64,000 bases of DNA from Halocatena pleomorpha (GCF_003862495.1 NZ_RRCH01000023.1:1-64000), one strand, 5' to 3'; counted from the stretch's first letter, positions 52,383 through 62,226 are shown. The notes: generated by a model not told the origin, from the sequence alone. Translations and numbers: made by a program.

Positions 52383-53620
52383 ATGGACATTGTTAGCGTG
52401 CACGGATACGCGTTGTCCTCTCCGATCGATCCAGTACAGGAACGGCCGTTTTTCGGCGGCGTGCGACGGCTCCGCAAGCGGGATGTCGTACTTGTCGTCG
52501 TAGAGACGAGCGACGGCAATCGTGGCGTTTCGACGGCGGGTGCGTCAAGCTCCGCAATGCGCGAGTATTTCGAGGGTGATTCCCACGGAACGTTCGCTGA
52601 TATCGTTGAAACGACCGTTGCTGACGCGCTCGAAGGGCAATCGATCGAGGAGATCAGCGATGCCCACGAACTACTTGCGTCGACCAATCTCCCCGATCAT
52701 CTCCGGACGAAAGCGATTTCAGCCGTCGACGTTGCGCTGTACGATCTACGCGGCAAGGAAGTCGCGCGCCGATTTACGAACTGCTTGCCACGGCGTGGGA
52801 CACAGAGCCGACGACTGAACTGCCGCTGTACGCGAGCGCTGGGATGTACATGGAGCCGGACGGATACGCCGAACAGGCTGCTGTGCTCGAAGAGCTCGGG
52901 TTTTTCGGCTACAAGTATCGACCGGGAATCGGTCCCGACGGCGACCGTCGGACAGTCGAGCTGCTGGCCAGAACCGTTGATGACATCGAACTCATGCTCG
53001 ATGTCCATACGTGGTGGAAACTTCGGGATTCCTACGGGCGTGATACCGTTCGGTCGCTGGTCGAACACGCCGCTGATCAGGGCGTCTACTGGATCGAGGA
53101 ACCAGTCGCCCCCGATGACCACGCGGGGTACGTCGAGCTGGCCGACACTGGCGCGCCGCTGGCCGGTGGTGAAAGCGAAACATCGCCGTCGGGATTGGTT
53201 GCGCTCGGTCGAACCGGGATCGATTTCCTACAGGGTGACGTTCGCCACCACCGGGGCTTTACCGGCTGTCAGCAGGCGATCGAGTTCTGCGCGGGCCGCG
53301 AGGTCGAGTTCGTTCCGCACAACTTCGGCACGTGGCTTGGACTGCAGGCTAACGCCCACCTCGTCGCTGCCGCGCCAGAGGTACGGCTGCTTGAGTATCC
53401 GGTGTTCGAGAACGATCCGGTGTTGGGCGAGACGACGACTGATCCCGGCATGTACCCGTTCGAACTCGCGTTTGACATCATTGAGGGACAGCCGTCCGTT
53501 GCTGACGGACGCATGACTGTCACCGACGCGCCTGGGCTCGGCGTCAATGTTGATCTCGATGTTCTCGAATCGTATCCGTTCATCGACGGACCGTGGACCG
53601 AATTTCAGTACGAGACGTGA
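52383..53620 (+). pseudogene. Enolase superfamily dehydratase with a frameshift
   Basis: The first part (52383 to about 52770) reads MDIVSVHGYALSSPIDPVQE through SAVDVALYDLRGKEVAR. Near 52768-52771 the frame breaks: inserting one C after GTCGCGCGCC would give RPIYELLATAW and join the second frame, which runs to 53620. The second part has KYRPGIG, LDVHTWWK, WIEEPVAPDD, GGESETSP, LQGDVRHHRG and PHNFGTW, a full set of family metal and base sites. As sequenced the gene is broken. A sequencing error at the short C run is possible, since no other damage is visible. Its neighbour on the other strand is a DHDPS-family gene. Confidence 0.8.
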
Positions 53621-53806
53621 GGGTGCATCGGGCGTAGCTGGATCCGGCCACAGACTACTCGTGTGAACGTCTGCGCTCCTCAGGATCTGGAACCTGCTGA
53701 CGGCTTCTGTCGTATCCACAGGGTGTGGACTCCGAACACGGTTAGCCCGTGCTTCGATTCACTGTCGATGAACCCCAACAGATTTATATTATGAAAAGAA
53801 ATAAAC

Positions 53807-54058
53807 ATGGTAATGAGTTCCACGCAAGACACAGGTAATCACGGAGCGATGTCCCAGCTTCGAGCGGCAGTGATCAATCACCTTCCCGATTCCGTGCTGT
53901 TGAACGTTGCGACAGGGGGCGTACTGCTGTTCGTCACCGGCTGGCTCCTCGATGTGGGATTCAACGAAGGTGTTTGGGCAGCGATTTTCGCCGCTTGGGG
54001 AATCGGATTGATGCTCGCCGGAGTAGGCAGCTACGGAGCCATCTGGTGGCGACGATAA
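53807..54058 (+). CDS. Small two-helix membrane protein, 83 aa
   Basis: A soluble N-terminus of about 30 residues precedes two membrane helices (LLNVATGGVLLFVTGWLLDV; WAAIFAAWGIGLMLAGVGSY) and ends with WWRR, placing the C-terminus inside by the positive-inside rule. The TATA-like TTTATATTATG lies about 20 bp upstream of the first ATG. The start could also be the ATG two codons later. Family not recognised. Confidence 0.6.
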   Translation: MVMSSTQDTGNHGAMSQLRAAVINHLPDSVLLNVATGGVLLFVTGWLLDVGFNEGVWAAIFAAWGIGLMLAGVGSYGAIWWRR

Positions 54059-54061
54059 CTG

Positions 54062-54493
54062 TCACTGTTGCAGCCGCGAAACCTCGCGTTCGTTGGGCCG
54101 CCGTTCGAGTGATAGCCCTGAGAGCTTCCGAATCGTCACCTCACCAAGAACGTTGATCTCACAGCCCGTTTCGAGGTGTCCTCCGACGGTTCGGTCGCCG
54201 TCGAAAGCGGTTACGTGGAGGTGTGGCTCGCCGTCCGCGATGACGCCGTTGATGTCGGTGACTTCCCACGCCCCCTGTAGTTCGAGAGCAACGTTGCGGT
54301 CTGCCCGATCATCGGGCAGTTCCGTTCGGTCGACGTAGTGGATGTGTAGCGTGCTCACCGTTCCAATGCCGGTGACAACGGCACCGGTGTCGATGGCGTG
54401 TTCCGTACAGGCGCGCTCGATCGATTCCAGCACCATGTCACCGCGATCGAGACGGACAATTACGTGTCCGTCGTCGGATTCGAACGATTCCAT
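54062..54493 (-). CDS. PPC/DUF296 domain protein
   Basis: This 143-residue single-domain protein is of the plants-and-prokaryotes-conserved (PPC, DUF296) family. The conserved His residues appear in LHIHYV and GEPHLHVTAFDGD, and GAVVTGIGTVS is the usual early motif. Prokaryotic members form trimers with a possible metal site; their function is not settled, and DNA binding is known for plant AT-hook fusions only. It lies directly after the Gfo/Idh gene on the same strand, 54 bp away, so co-expression is likely. Confidence 0.8.
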   Translation of the reverse strand: MESFESDDGHVIVRLDRGDMVLESIERACTEHAIDTGAVVTGIGTVSTLHIHYVDRTELPDDRADRNVALELQGAWEVTDINGVIADGEPHLHVTAFDGDRTVGGHLETGCEINVLGEVTIRKLSGLSLERRPNEREVSRLQQ

Positions 54494-54547
54494 CTGTTCT
54501 ACGGTGAGTGGCCATCGAAATAAACCTTTGTGGTCCAGTCGGACTGG

Positions 54548-55585
54548 TCAGTGCGCATCAGGCAGTGAAAACCGTCCAGTGAGACCGATCCGTTCTCCAG
54601 TGCGGCCCGATTCGTAGGCTGCCATCGTGACAACTGTCGTCTCAAAGGCGTCCCGAACCGTGATAGGGGGCGTCGTTCCCTCTTGCACCGCCTCGGTGAA
54701 CGCCTCTGCTTTGGTCTGTCGGCCGTGGTAGTCCAGTGCGCGATCGTGCTCGGTTCCCTCGGCGTCGATCGTGTAGCCAGTGCGTTCGTTCCACTCACGG
54801 CCGTCGAGATACACCGCTCCGTTGTCATCCCAAATATGGATGTGCTCACGGGTACACGCCACAACACCAGTATCGGAAACGCTGGCAACCGCGTTGTTGT
54901 CGAACTCGATGGTGATCGATGACTGGGTGTCAAACACCTGATTATCGTCGTGGAACACGACGGCAGCGTCGACGTGCGTCGGTTCGAGACCGGTCACCCA
55001 GAGGATCGCGTCGATGATGTGCGAACCGACGTTCAGAAGATGGCCGCCGCCGCTGAGTTCAGGATCCATCCGCCAGTCGTCCATGGTTTCGTAGTACGAC
55101 CGCCAGTCGTGGGTGATCTCGCCGGTAATGAACGTCGGCTCAGCGTCGCCTGCTGCCCACCGTTCGTGGGCGCTGATGAACGCGGGATTCAGGTGGCGCT
55201 GGTAACCGAGCATCACTACTCGGTCGGTCCGTTGCTCGCGCTGGTAGAGATCTCGGGCGTCCTCGACGGTCGTTGCGAGTGGCTTTTCACACAGCACGTG
55301 GAGATCACGCTCCAGTGCGGCGACCGTCTGCTCGTAGTGGAGTCCATTGGGCGTGGCGATCGCTACCGCGTCGAGTGACGCCTCCTCGACCATCGTCTGG
55401 TAGCTGGTGTACTGACCGGTCACCGCGTCGAATTCGGCGGCTGCCACGGTGAGGTTCTCTTCGTTGATGTCGGCCACTGCGACCAGTTCGGCGTCCGATA
55501 CGTCTTCGAACTGACGCCCGAGTCGCATGCCGAGGCTACCGAGTCCGACGAGTCCGACGCGCAGATCATTGGCTGAGTCATCCAT
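54548..55585 (-). CDS. Gfo/Idh/MocA family oxidoreductase
   Basis: This 345-residue NAD(P)-dependent sugar or cyclitol dehydrogenase has the Rossmann motif VGLVGLGSLGMRLGRQF, catalytic Lys in LCEKPLATT, and a substrate-side motif GGGHLLNVGSHIIDAILWV with the conserved His pair. It oxidises or reduces a carbonyl on a sugar derivative; the substrate is unknown. The nearby GH28 and lyase genes make a galacturonate- or rhamnose-derived sugar plausible. The ATG at 55585 is used; another lies five codons upstream. It precedes the PPC-domain gene. Confidence 0.85.
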   Translation of the reverse strand: MDDSANDLRVGLVGLGSLGMRLGRQFEDVSDAELVAVADINEENLTVAAAEFDAVTGQYTSYQTMVEEASLDAVAIATPNGLHYEQTVAALERDLHVLCEKPLATTVEDARDLYQREQRTDRVVMLGYQRHLNPAFISAHERWAAGDAEPTFITGEITHDWRSYYETMDDWRMDPELSGGGHLLNVGSHIIDAILWVTGLEPTHVDAAVVFHDDNQVFDTQSSITIEFDNNAVASVSDTGVVACTREHIHIWDDNGAVYLDGREWNERTGYTIDAEGTEHDRALDYHGRQTKAEAFTEAVQEGTTPPITVRDAFETTVVTMAAYESGRTGERIGLTGRFSLPDAH

Positions 55586-55658
55586 GCCGTACTCACGCAT
55601 ACATGCAAATAACCTATAATTGTTTCCCCTTGATCAGATCCCACGATTCAAACTGCCA

Positions 55659-57206
55659 TCAGAAACGTTCGACCGTTGCGTCGCTGTCGGGTGTCACCTC
55701 GACGGCGTCAGCAACCGGCCCGTGGCACTCCGCTATCGAGATCGTCTGCGTGTTTGAGCCAGACGCTCGCAGAAACGGCGTCTCCGCCGAGTCGAGACAG
55801 CCACGGATTCGAGTCCTCGTGACATCGTGTACCGAGACGGCAGGCGCATCCTCTGTTTCGGTCTCCATCCCATCGATCCTCACATCGTCGGTCGCTTCGA
55901 ACCGCATTGCGGGACCGTCTGCCGCTCGGATCCGCACGTCACGAAAGGAGATGTCGGCGATCGATTTACAGAACAACCCGTGGCGTTGCTCGTAGCCCGC
56001 AGCCATCGCGGGATCGAGTTCCGTCGCGTCGAGATCGCGGGTGGCGTCGATCCGAACGTCGGAAAAGGAGACGCCCTCGAAATGCTGTTCGGGCAGTCCG
56101 GCGAGAAAGCCGGCCGTTTCGACGCTGCGCGCAGTGATCGATCGAAATGAGACGTTCCGAACCATCGGCGTTCCCTCGGTGACTGGCTGTGGATCGCTGT
56201 CCAGCGGGGTGAAGTAGTAGCCGTTGATGACGAACGGACACGCGATCCGTCGCATGAGTATGTTGTCGAATCGGAGATCCTCGATGACGCCGCCGCGGTC
56301 CCGCTGGGTTTTGATTCGCACGCCACGATCGGTGTCTGTGAACGTGCAGTTCGAAACCGCCACGTCTCGAACGTCGCCGGACATCTCGCTGCCGATGACG
56401 ACGCCACCGTGACCTGACTCGACAGTGCAGTTTGTGACCGTGATCTCCGAGGCTGACTCACCGACTGCACGGCCTTCGGCGTTTTTGCCGGACTTGATAC
56501 AGATCGCGTCGTCGCCCGCGTTGATGTACGTGTCGCTGATCCGTACACACCGCGAAGAATCAATGTCGATTCCGTCTCCGTTGGGCGCGTCCGCCGGGTT
56601 CTCGATGGCAACGTCGTGGATCGTGACGTTCTCGGAGTAGACGATGTGGGTGTTCCAGAACGGCGAGTTGCACAGCCTGATCCCGGACACTGTGACGTTG
56701 TCCGAGTTTGCGATCTGGCACAACGGTGGCCGGTGAGTGAAACTGCTGACATCATCCCCTTTCTCGTTACGACGCTCGAATTCGGCCAAGCGTTCCTGAA
56801 GTCCCGTGGGCCGTTCTGCCGTCGGTGTTTCATACAATTCCCACCAGTACGCGCCGTTGCCGTCGATCGTGCCTCGACCGGTGATCGTCACGTTCTCAGC
56901 GTTCTCGACGAATAGACACGGATGAAAGCCGGCCTGATCCCAACCTTCCCAGCGGCTCTCGACGGTCGGATACGCGCTGTAGTCACCCACAAAGCGCAAC
57001 GTCGCCCCCGGAGCCAGATACAGCGTCGTGTCGCCACCGACCCGCAGCGGGCCGGTCACGTACGTCTCTGATGGCACGTACACCGTCCCGCCCGTCTCGG
57101 CACACGCGTCGAGCGCCGCCTGGATTGCGCCCGTCTCTGGATCGTCTCCGTCGCCCGTCGCGCCGTACTCACGGATGTCGAACCGGTCCGTGTCGGGTAC
57201 TGTCAT
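55659..57206 (-). CDS. GH28 polygalacturonase-like glycoside hydrolase, intracellular
   Basis: This 515-residue beta-helix protein has the GH28 catalytic motifs: PNGDGIDIDS (the NTD-type motif, near residue 208), NAGDDAICIKSG (near 230), SGHGGVVIGSE (near 265) and RGVRIKTQ (near 296). The N-terminal pectin-lyase-like strand FDIREYGATGDGDDPETGAI is typical. The ATG at 57206 is chosen; the longer frame adds no signal peptide. With no export signal, it should hydrolyse imported oligogalacturonates in the cytoplasm, probably from the non-reducing end as exo-acting members do. It is divergent from a secreted lyase gene 119 bp away. Confidence 0.88.
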   Translation of the reverse strand: MTVPDTDRFDIREYGATGDGDDPETGAIQAALDACAETGGTVYVPSETYVTGPLRVGGDTTLYLAPGATLRFVGDYSAYPTVESRWEGWDQAGFHPCLFVENAENVTITGRGTIDGNGAYWWELYETPTAERPTGLQERLAEFERRNEKGDDVSSFTHRPPLCQIANSDNVTVSGIRLCNSPFWNTHIVYSENVTIHDVAIENPADAPNGDGIDIDSSRCVRISDTYINAGDDAICIKSGKNAEGRAVGESASEITVTNCTVESGHGGVVIGSEMSGDVRDVAVSNCTFTDTDRGVRIKTQRDRGGVIEDLRFDNILMRRIACPFVINGYYFTPLDSDPQPVTEGTPMVRNVSFRSITARSVETAGFLAGLPEQHFEGVSFSDVRIDATRDLDATELDPAMAAGYEQRHGLFCKSIADISFRDVRIRAADGPAMRFEATDDVRIDGMETETEDAPAVSVHDVTRTRIRGCLDSAETPFLRASGSNTQTISIAECHGPVADAVEVTPDSDATVERF

Positions 57207-57325
57207 CGTCCGGCTATTTCGGGGAATAGAAATAAACGTTGTGTCCCCAAGCCGTCCGGCGGCTGCTTCTGTAGCAGAGAAACACTTATCAATGACCGTC
57301 CTAATATCGCGGACGGTACGCAACG
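57207..57325. promoter_or_regulatory. Divergent promoter between GH28 and lyase genes
   Basis: A perfect inverted repeat CCGTCC (57296-57301) and GGACGG (57311-57316) lies 10 bp before the lyase start codon. ACACTTATCAATG upstream of it may include a weak TATA element. Shared control of both genes through this dyad is plausible. Confidence 0.4.
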
Positions 57326-59419
57326 ATGAGATTCGATAGACGGGCGTTTCTGCGAGCGGTCGGTGCAGGAGCAGTCGCTCCTGCAGTCGGACTGTTTGAC
57401 GGAACGGCCACGGCAGCGACGGTGGTCACGATCCGCGGCGGTGGTGCCGACATTTGGAACACGGAAGACGCGTTTCACTTCTACTACGAGACAGTGAGCG
57501 GGGATTTCGATGTTCGAGTGCGCAACACGGCGCTCGAACACACGGATCCCTACGCGAAGACCGGCATTATGGTTCGAGAATCGTCGGCTCCCAAGGCGAA
57601 GAACGTGATGCTCAGGCGGACTCCCGACGGTACGGCGTCCGTACAGTGGCGCTCGGGCACCGGTGAAGAGACGATCAGCACAACGTCAAACGGGAGCGAC
57701 GAGAGCGAAATCGATGGTGGAAGTCTTCAGGCGGACTGGCTGCGTCTGCGTCGCCGTGGTGACGTTTTCGAAGCATACGGCTCAGCCGACGGAGTGAATT
57801 GGACGATGATTGCGACTCTCGGTGCGGACGCCATCGGACTGAGCGACGCCGCTCTCGTCGGACTACCGGTCACAAGCCACAACGTCGGTGTGCGCTGTAC
57901 GGCTCAGTTACGGCATCTTTCAGGGATCGATCCCGACACTAACCGGGATATCGGTGACGTTTCAGTGACAGGTAGCGTCGGAACCGAGGCGGGTGTCCCA
58001 TTTGTCACGACGGGCGACGCGACCGATGTCACGGCCACGGCGGCCACGCTTCGTGGCGAACTGACGGATTTAGGTGGGGCCGAGACGGCGAGCTGTTACA
58101 TCGAATACCGGGCAGTACCGAGCGCGGCGTGGACGGCGACGCCTGTCCGGACGCTTAGGGAGGCAGGGACGTTTGCCATCCACCTTGAGGATCTCACGAG
58201 CAGACGGTACTACGAGTATCGGGCGGTTGTCGAGACCGAGGACGGCGACCGCGCGGTCGGGGCGTCCGAAACGATTGGTACGCCCAGCCGGTCGAACGGG
58301 AGAGCAGGGGGCAACGGCCCGGACAGCACTTCCCGTATCGACTTTGCCGACGGATTCGCTGATCCGGCCCCGTGGTTGGACGATGACACACCCATTATCC
58401 CGGTGACCGAACCGACCCGGCGGCAGTTGGCGGCTGCTGTCGGGATCGATGGGCCGCGACTCATCGTTTTCGAAACTAGTGGCACTGTCGATCTCGGTGC
58501 ACAACGCCTGACCGTCACTAACGATGAGCTGTATCTCGCCGGACAGACGGCCCCGTCACCGGGAATCACGCTCGTTCGCGGAGATCTTTGGATTGACGCG
58601 AACGACTGTGTGATCCAACACCTCCGGGTTCGGCCAGGGGACGCGAATCTGCCAGCGGAAAGCGATTGGGAGCCTGATGGGATCAGAACCGGTGACGGCA
58701 CCGAAAACAACGTCATCGACCACTGCACGACGACATGGGCGGTTGATGAGAACCTCTCGGTGGGATATGACACGGCGAACACAACGGTGTCGAACTGCCT
58801 GGTTGCCGAACCACTTCAGGACGCCACCCACCACAAAGGCGACCACGGATACGGATCGTTGATCGGGAACGGAGCCGAAAACGTCACCCTCGCTGGTAAC
58901 GTCTGGGCACACAACTACGACCGCAATCCACGTCTCAAGGAAGGCACCCGGACCGTTGTAGCGAACAACGTGATCTATCATTACAATGATGGCGTCTGGA
59001 TGGATCCGGACACCGAGGCGAGCGTCGAGAGCAACGTCTTCCGTCGACCCGTTAGCGACCAGCCCACCGTCTTCGGAGCGGGTGCGGCCGCACTTGCAGA
59101 CAACGTCACCACCACTCCGACGGCCGGTGATGGAATCACCCAACTCGACGACCGGCCCCTATGGCCGACGGAACTCGACACCGTTGGCTCAGCCAAGGTC
59201 GTCGAGCACAACCTCACGAATGCCGGTGCACGGCCAGCCGACCGGGCTGTCGCTGACGAGCGCGTGCTCGAACAGCTCAAGACAGGAGGAGGTTCATACA
59301 TCGACAGCCAAACGGAAGTCGGAGGGTATCCTGCTCTCGATGTCGTTACCCGGAGCCTGACGGTCCCCCAGAGCGGCACTTGGGCGTGGCTCCGCGCGAA
59401 GGCCCGTGCAGTCGAGTGA
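57326..59419 (+). CDS. Tat-secreted multidomain pectate lyase (PL1-like) 2
   Basis: This 697-residue protein has the same design as the lyase at 39065: Tat leader (DRRAFLRAVGAGAVAPAVGL), DUF1349-like domain (GGGADIWNTEDAFHFYYETV), fibronectin-III-like module, then a PL1-like beta-helix with LYLAGQTAPSPGITLVRGDL, NNVIDHCTTTWAVDENLSVG and DRNPRLKEG. Loop sequences differ throughout, so it is an old paralogue. The start ATG at 57326 is 10 bp after a perfect dyad. Its stop codon directly abuts the end of the convergent uronate dehydrogenase-like gene. Confidence 0.85.
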   Translation: MRFDRRAFLRAVGAGAVAPAVGLFDGTATAATVVTIRGGGADIWNTEDAFHFYYETVSGDFDVRVRNTALEHTDPYAKTGIMVRESSAPKAKNVMLRRTPDGTASVQWRSGTGEETISTTSNGSDESEIDGGSLQADWLRLRRRGDVFEAYGSADGVNWTMIATLGADAIGLSDAALVGLPVTSHNVGVRCTAQLRHLSGIDPDTNRDIGDVSVTGSVGTEAGVPFVTTGDATDVTATAATLRGELTDLGGAETASCYIEYRAVPSAAWTATPVRTLREAGTFAIHLEDLTSRRYYEYRAVVETEDGDRAVGASETIGTPSRSNGRAGGNGPDSTSRIDFADGFADPAPWLDDDTPIIPVTEPTRRQLAAAVGIDGPRLIVFETSGTVDLGAQRLTVTNDELYLAGQTAPSPGITLVRGDLWIDANDCVIQHLRVRPGDANLPAESDWEPDGIRTGDGTENNVIDHCTTTWAVDENLSVGYDTANTTVSNCLVAEPLQDATHHKGDHGYGSLIGNGAENVTLAGNVWAHNYDRNPRLKEGTRTVVANNVIYHYNDGVWMDPDTEASVESNVFRRPVSDQPTVFGAGAAALADNVTTTPTAGDGITQLDDRPLWPTELDTVGSAKVVEHNLTNAGARPADRAVADERVLEQLKTGGGSYIDSQTEVGGYPALDVVTRSLTVPQSGTWAWLRAKARAVE

Positions 59420-60259
59420 TCACGCCGGGGGACCGTCCCACTGTTCGCCGTCGTCTTGTGGCTCGTATCCGATCCGGGTCCGTGCGTGGTCGATGTCGAA
59501 CCACCGACGCCGGTTGTCGCTGACCCCATAGAAGATTCCGTACTCGACAGTCTCGTTCCGGAGGCAGCAGTCCACCTGGTGGGCGAAATCCTGTCTGGAC
59601 TGCCAGAGCGCTTTCATTCGGGTGACTGCGCGATCGTACTCGACGCCGTCCCGTTCGAACGTTCCCTCGTCAACGCCCTGTTCGGCGTCGCCGTACGGAT
59701 GATCGTACGGTGGCATGTTGACCGTTCCGACGCGAAGCGCGTAAAATTGCCGTGGATACTCGTAGTTTTCCACGTAGTAGCGTCCCAGCGCCTCGCCAAA
59801 ACACTTCGAGACGCCGTAGAATGAATCCGGTCTGACCGGATCAGTGTGATCGACGAGGAGATCGAAGTCAGCCGTGTAGATCTCTGGGGCGAACTCCTGT
59901 TCGTACATGCCGACGGCGTGGTTAGAGGAGATGAACACGAACGATTCGAGTTGGTGTGTTCTGGCAGCCTCCAGCGTGTTGTACACGCCGAGGATGTTCG
60001 GCTCGAACACGTCTTTCCACTCCCCACTGGGTGAGGGATAGGCCGCCATGTGGACCATCGCGTCCGTTTCTCGCGTAGCTGTCTCGATCGCGTCCCGGTC
60101 AGCAACATCGGCAACCACTGTTTCGTACCCACCGTACGGATGATCGTCGGATCGATCCGATCGATTGAGATACGTGAAGTCGTATCCCGCTCCGTCGTGG
60201 AGGTGATCGATAACGGCGGTTCCACAACGACCGTACGCTCCGGTCATCAACACGTCCAT
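59420..60259 (-). CDS. udh: Uronate dehydrogenase-like short-chain (extended SDR) enzyme
   Basis: This 279-residue NAD-dependent enzyme is of the extended SDR group. The cofactor loop is MTGAYGRCGTAVIDH and the active-site segment is FISSNHAVGMYEQ. RPDSFYGVSKCFGEALGRYY carries the YxxxK catalytic pair. Bacterial uronate dehydrogenases share SSNHxxGxY, RPDxxYGVSKCFGE and a C-terminal W..DxxH..xGxxPxD motif, which is also visible here. It would oxidise D-galacturonate or D-glucuronate to the aldarolactone, the first step of the oxidative pathway. A sugar-nucleotide epimerase is the main alternative. The start ATG is at 60259. Confidence 0.68.
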   Translation of the reverse strand: MDVLMTGAYGRCGTAVIDHLHDGAGYDFTYLNRSDRSDDHPYGGYETVVADVADRDAIETATRETDAMVHMAAYPSPSGEWKDVFEPNILGVYNTLEAARTHQLESFVFISSNHAVGMYEQEFAPEIYTADFDLLVDHTDPVRPDSFYGVSKCFGEALGRYYVENYEYPRQFYALRVGTVNMPPYDHPYGDAEQGVDEGTFERDGVEYDRAVTRMKALWQSRQDFAHQVDCCLRNETVEYGIFYGVSDNRRRWFDIDHARTRIGYEPQDDGEQWDGPPA

Positions 60260-60339
60260 ACCGGTTTCTCTACCGATCAACTATTAAATCAATGGGTAGC
60301 TGCAACTCACATGGTGATGAGCAACAGCGAGCACAGAGC

Positions 60340-61110
60340 CTACGAGAACTTGGTGTTGAGTTCAATGACGTTCGCGGCTCGTTTGACGTGCTCAGACAGT
60401 TCTTCGATGCGCTCGTCGGTGAACCGACTCGACGGTCCGGTGATGCTGATGGCCCCCAACACAGTGTCCTCCCGTTTGACGGGCGCGGCCACACACCGCA
60501 ACCCCTCAATGTTCTCCTCGTCATCGATCCCGTAGCCTCGCTTTGCGATCACGTCGAGTTCTGCATACAACTCCTGTGGGCCAGTGACTGTCTGTGACGT
60601 GAAGGAAGTGTATTCTATCGACTCGACGATTTCCTCTGTTCTGGAGGACGGCATGAACGCTAAGATCGTTTTGCCCAGCGAAGTCGAATACATCGGCTGT
60701 TGGATCCCGACCCGTGATCGCGTCTCGACCGCCTGCTCCCCGGTTGCCTTGTAGAGGTAACTGGTCCTCCCGTGTTCTTCGATCCCGAACTGAGCGATCT
60801 CACCGGTTTCTTCAGCGAGCTTGTCGACTTCACTTGAGATGACATCGTAGTTGCCGATCTGTTCTCGAACGCTGTTGGCCATATCGAGGAGTCGGAGGCT
60901 CAACCGGTAGCCGTTGTCCTCTTGAACGAGGATACTCCGCTCACGAAGCGTCTGGAGATGACTGTAAATCGTGCTCTTTGAATGATCGAGTTCGTCGGCA
61001 AGCTCCGTCACTCCGACGTGATTTCGTTCCTGCAGCACCTCGATGATGTTGAACGCGATCGTTACCGACCGGATTCTTCGTCCTGAATAGTCGTCTTTCC
61101 GTACCGTCAT
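60340..61110 (-). CDS. IclR family transcriptional regulator
   Basis: This 256-residue regulator has an N-terminal winged helix (VGVTELADELDHSKSTIYSH; LQTLRERSILVQEDNGYRLS) and a C-terminal IclR effector domain with SRVGIQQPMYSTSLGKTILA and GYGIDDEENIEGLRCVAAPV. IclR proteins respond to small acids; homologues such as KdgR govern pectin catabolism in bacteria. Its placement among uronate genes, and divergent from the luciferase-like gene, makes it the best candidate for cluster control. Its promoter region has TCTATATAATGC as TATA element. Confidence 0.88.
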   Translation of the reverse strand: MTVRKDDYSGRRIRSVTIAFNIIEVLQERNHVGVTELADELDHSKSTIYSHLQTLRERSILVQEDNGYRLSLRLLDMANSVREQIGNYDVISSEVDKLAEETGEIAQFGIEEHGRTSYLYKATGEQAVETRSRVGIQQPMYSTSLGKTILAFMPSSRTEEIVESIEYTSFTSQTVTGPQELYAELDVIAKRGYGIDDEENIEGLRCVAAPVKREDTVLGAISITGPSSRFTDERIEELSEHVKRAANVIELNTKFS

Positions 61111-61239
61111 GATATCTCACATGTACTCCATCTATATAATGCTGTTCCCCTCTAGGGAAGATTATTTATCGGTGCGTCGTCTCCAAGGCTGTGAGCACAA
61201 GACGTAAGTAGGCGTCAAACTGAGATCACATCGATCGCT
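61111..61239. promoter_or_regulatory. Divergent promoter of the IclR and luciferase-like genes
   Basis: CATCTATATAATG (about 61127-61140) serves as TATA on one strand, and GATTATTTATCGG (about 61160-61172) on the other. No strong dyad is evident. Confidence 0.4.
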
Positions 61240-62226
61240 ATGAAGTTCGGTTTTTTCCCAATCGAAGGTGGCGACACCTGGGACGGTGTCGTCGAGCAGT
61301 GCCAGTTAGCCGAAGAGCTCGGTTTCCAAGCGTGCTGGGTCAACGACCACCAAGCGACAGAGGGTGACAACTACTGGCCGTCCCCGTTGGTGCGGTTGAC
61401 GAGCATTGCCGAGGGCACCGACTCGCTCGAACTCGTCACGTCTGTGCTCATCCTGCCGCTGTACCATCCGTTGCACGTCGCCCAGCGGGCGGCAATGGTG
61501 GACAACATCTCGAACGGTCGACTCACACTCGGTGTGGGACTTGGCTACGTGGAAAAGGAGTTCGAGGCGTTCGGCGTTCCGATGTCCGATCGTGCCGGAC
61601 GGATGATCGAGGGATTACGGTTTCTGGACGAATTCCTCACCACTGAGGAACCGATCTCCTTTTCATGTCCGTTCTTCGAGGTCGATGACTGGCAGCCCCT
61701 TCCCCGGACCGTTCAAGAGCCTCGGCCCTCGTTGTGGGTCGGCGGCTGGGGTGACAAGCAGCTCGCTCGTTCGGTGTCGTTCAGCGACGCGTGGGTGCCC
61801 GGTGTCGTTGCCGATCTCGACGCGGTCGAACAACGCAAAGACAAACAACGCGATCACATCGAATCGACCGAGCAGGCGTGGTCCTCGATGGATCATCCCC
61901 TGATGCGTGAAGCCGTTATCGGGGAGACCGAAGCTGAAGTACTAGAACGGAAAGAGTATCTCCACCGCACCTACCGCGACGAGTACGGGGGCGAATTCTC
62001 CCATCCGTTGATGACTGCCGACTCCGTCGCGGATTTCTCCGAGCTCGCAGACGATCGATTCATCTACGGCACGCCCGAGCAGATCATCGAGCAGATCGAG
62101 GCGATGCAAGATCGATTCTCGTTGAACCAGCTCGCGCTTCGCTTCCATCATTCCGGGATGCCGCCCGAACTGGTCGAAGACCAACTCCGACTGTTCGGTG
62201 AGGAAGTCATCCCCGCGTTCGACTGA
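61240..62226 (+). CDS. Luciferase-like (LLM) flavin/F420-dependent oxidoreductase
   Basis: This 328-residue (beta/alpha)8 protein of the bacterial luciferase-like superfamily has the features KFGFFPIEGGDTWDGVVEQC, ACWVNDHQATEGDNYWPSPL, LPLYHPLHVAQRAAMVDNIS and LTLGVGLGYVEKEFEAFGV. Haloarchaeal members often use coenzyme F420 rather than FMN. The reaction is unknown. It is divergent from the IclR gene, so it may belong to the same regulon. Confidence 0.82.
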   Translation: MKFGFFPIEGGDTWDGVVEQCQLAEELGFQACWVNDHQATEGDNYWPSPLVRLTSIAEGTDSLELVTSVLILPLYHPLHVAQRAAMVDNISNGRLTLGVGLGYVEKEFEAFGVPMSDRAGRMIEGLRFLDEFLTTEEPISFSCPFFEVDDWQPLPRTVQEPRPSLWVGGWGDKQLARSVSFSDAWVPGVVADLDAVEQRKDKQRDHIESTEQAWSSMDHPLMREAVIGETEAEVLERKEYLHRTYRDEYGGEFSHPLMTADSVADFSELADDRFIYGTPEQIIEQIEAMQDRFSLNQLALRFHHSGMPPELVEDQLRLFGEEVIPAFD

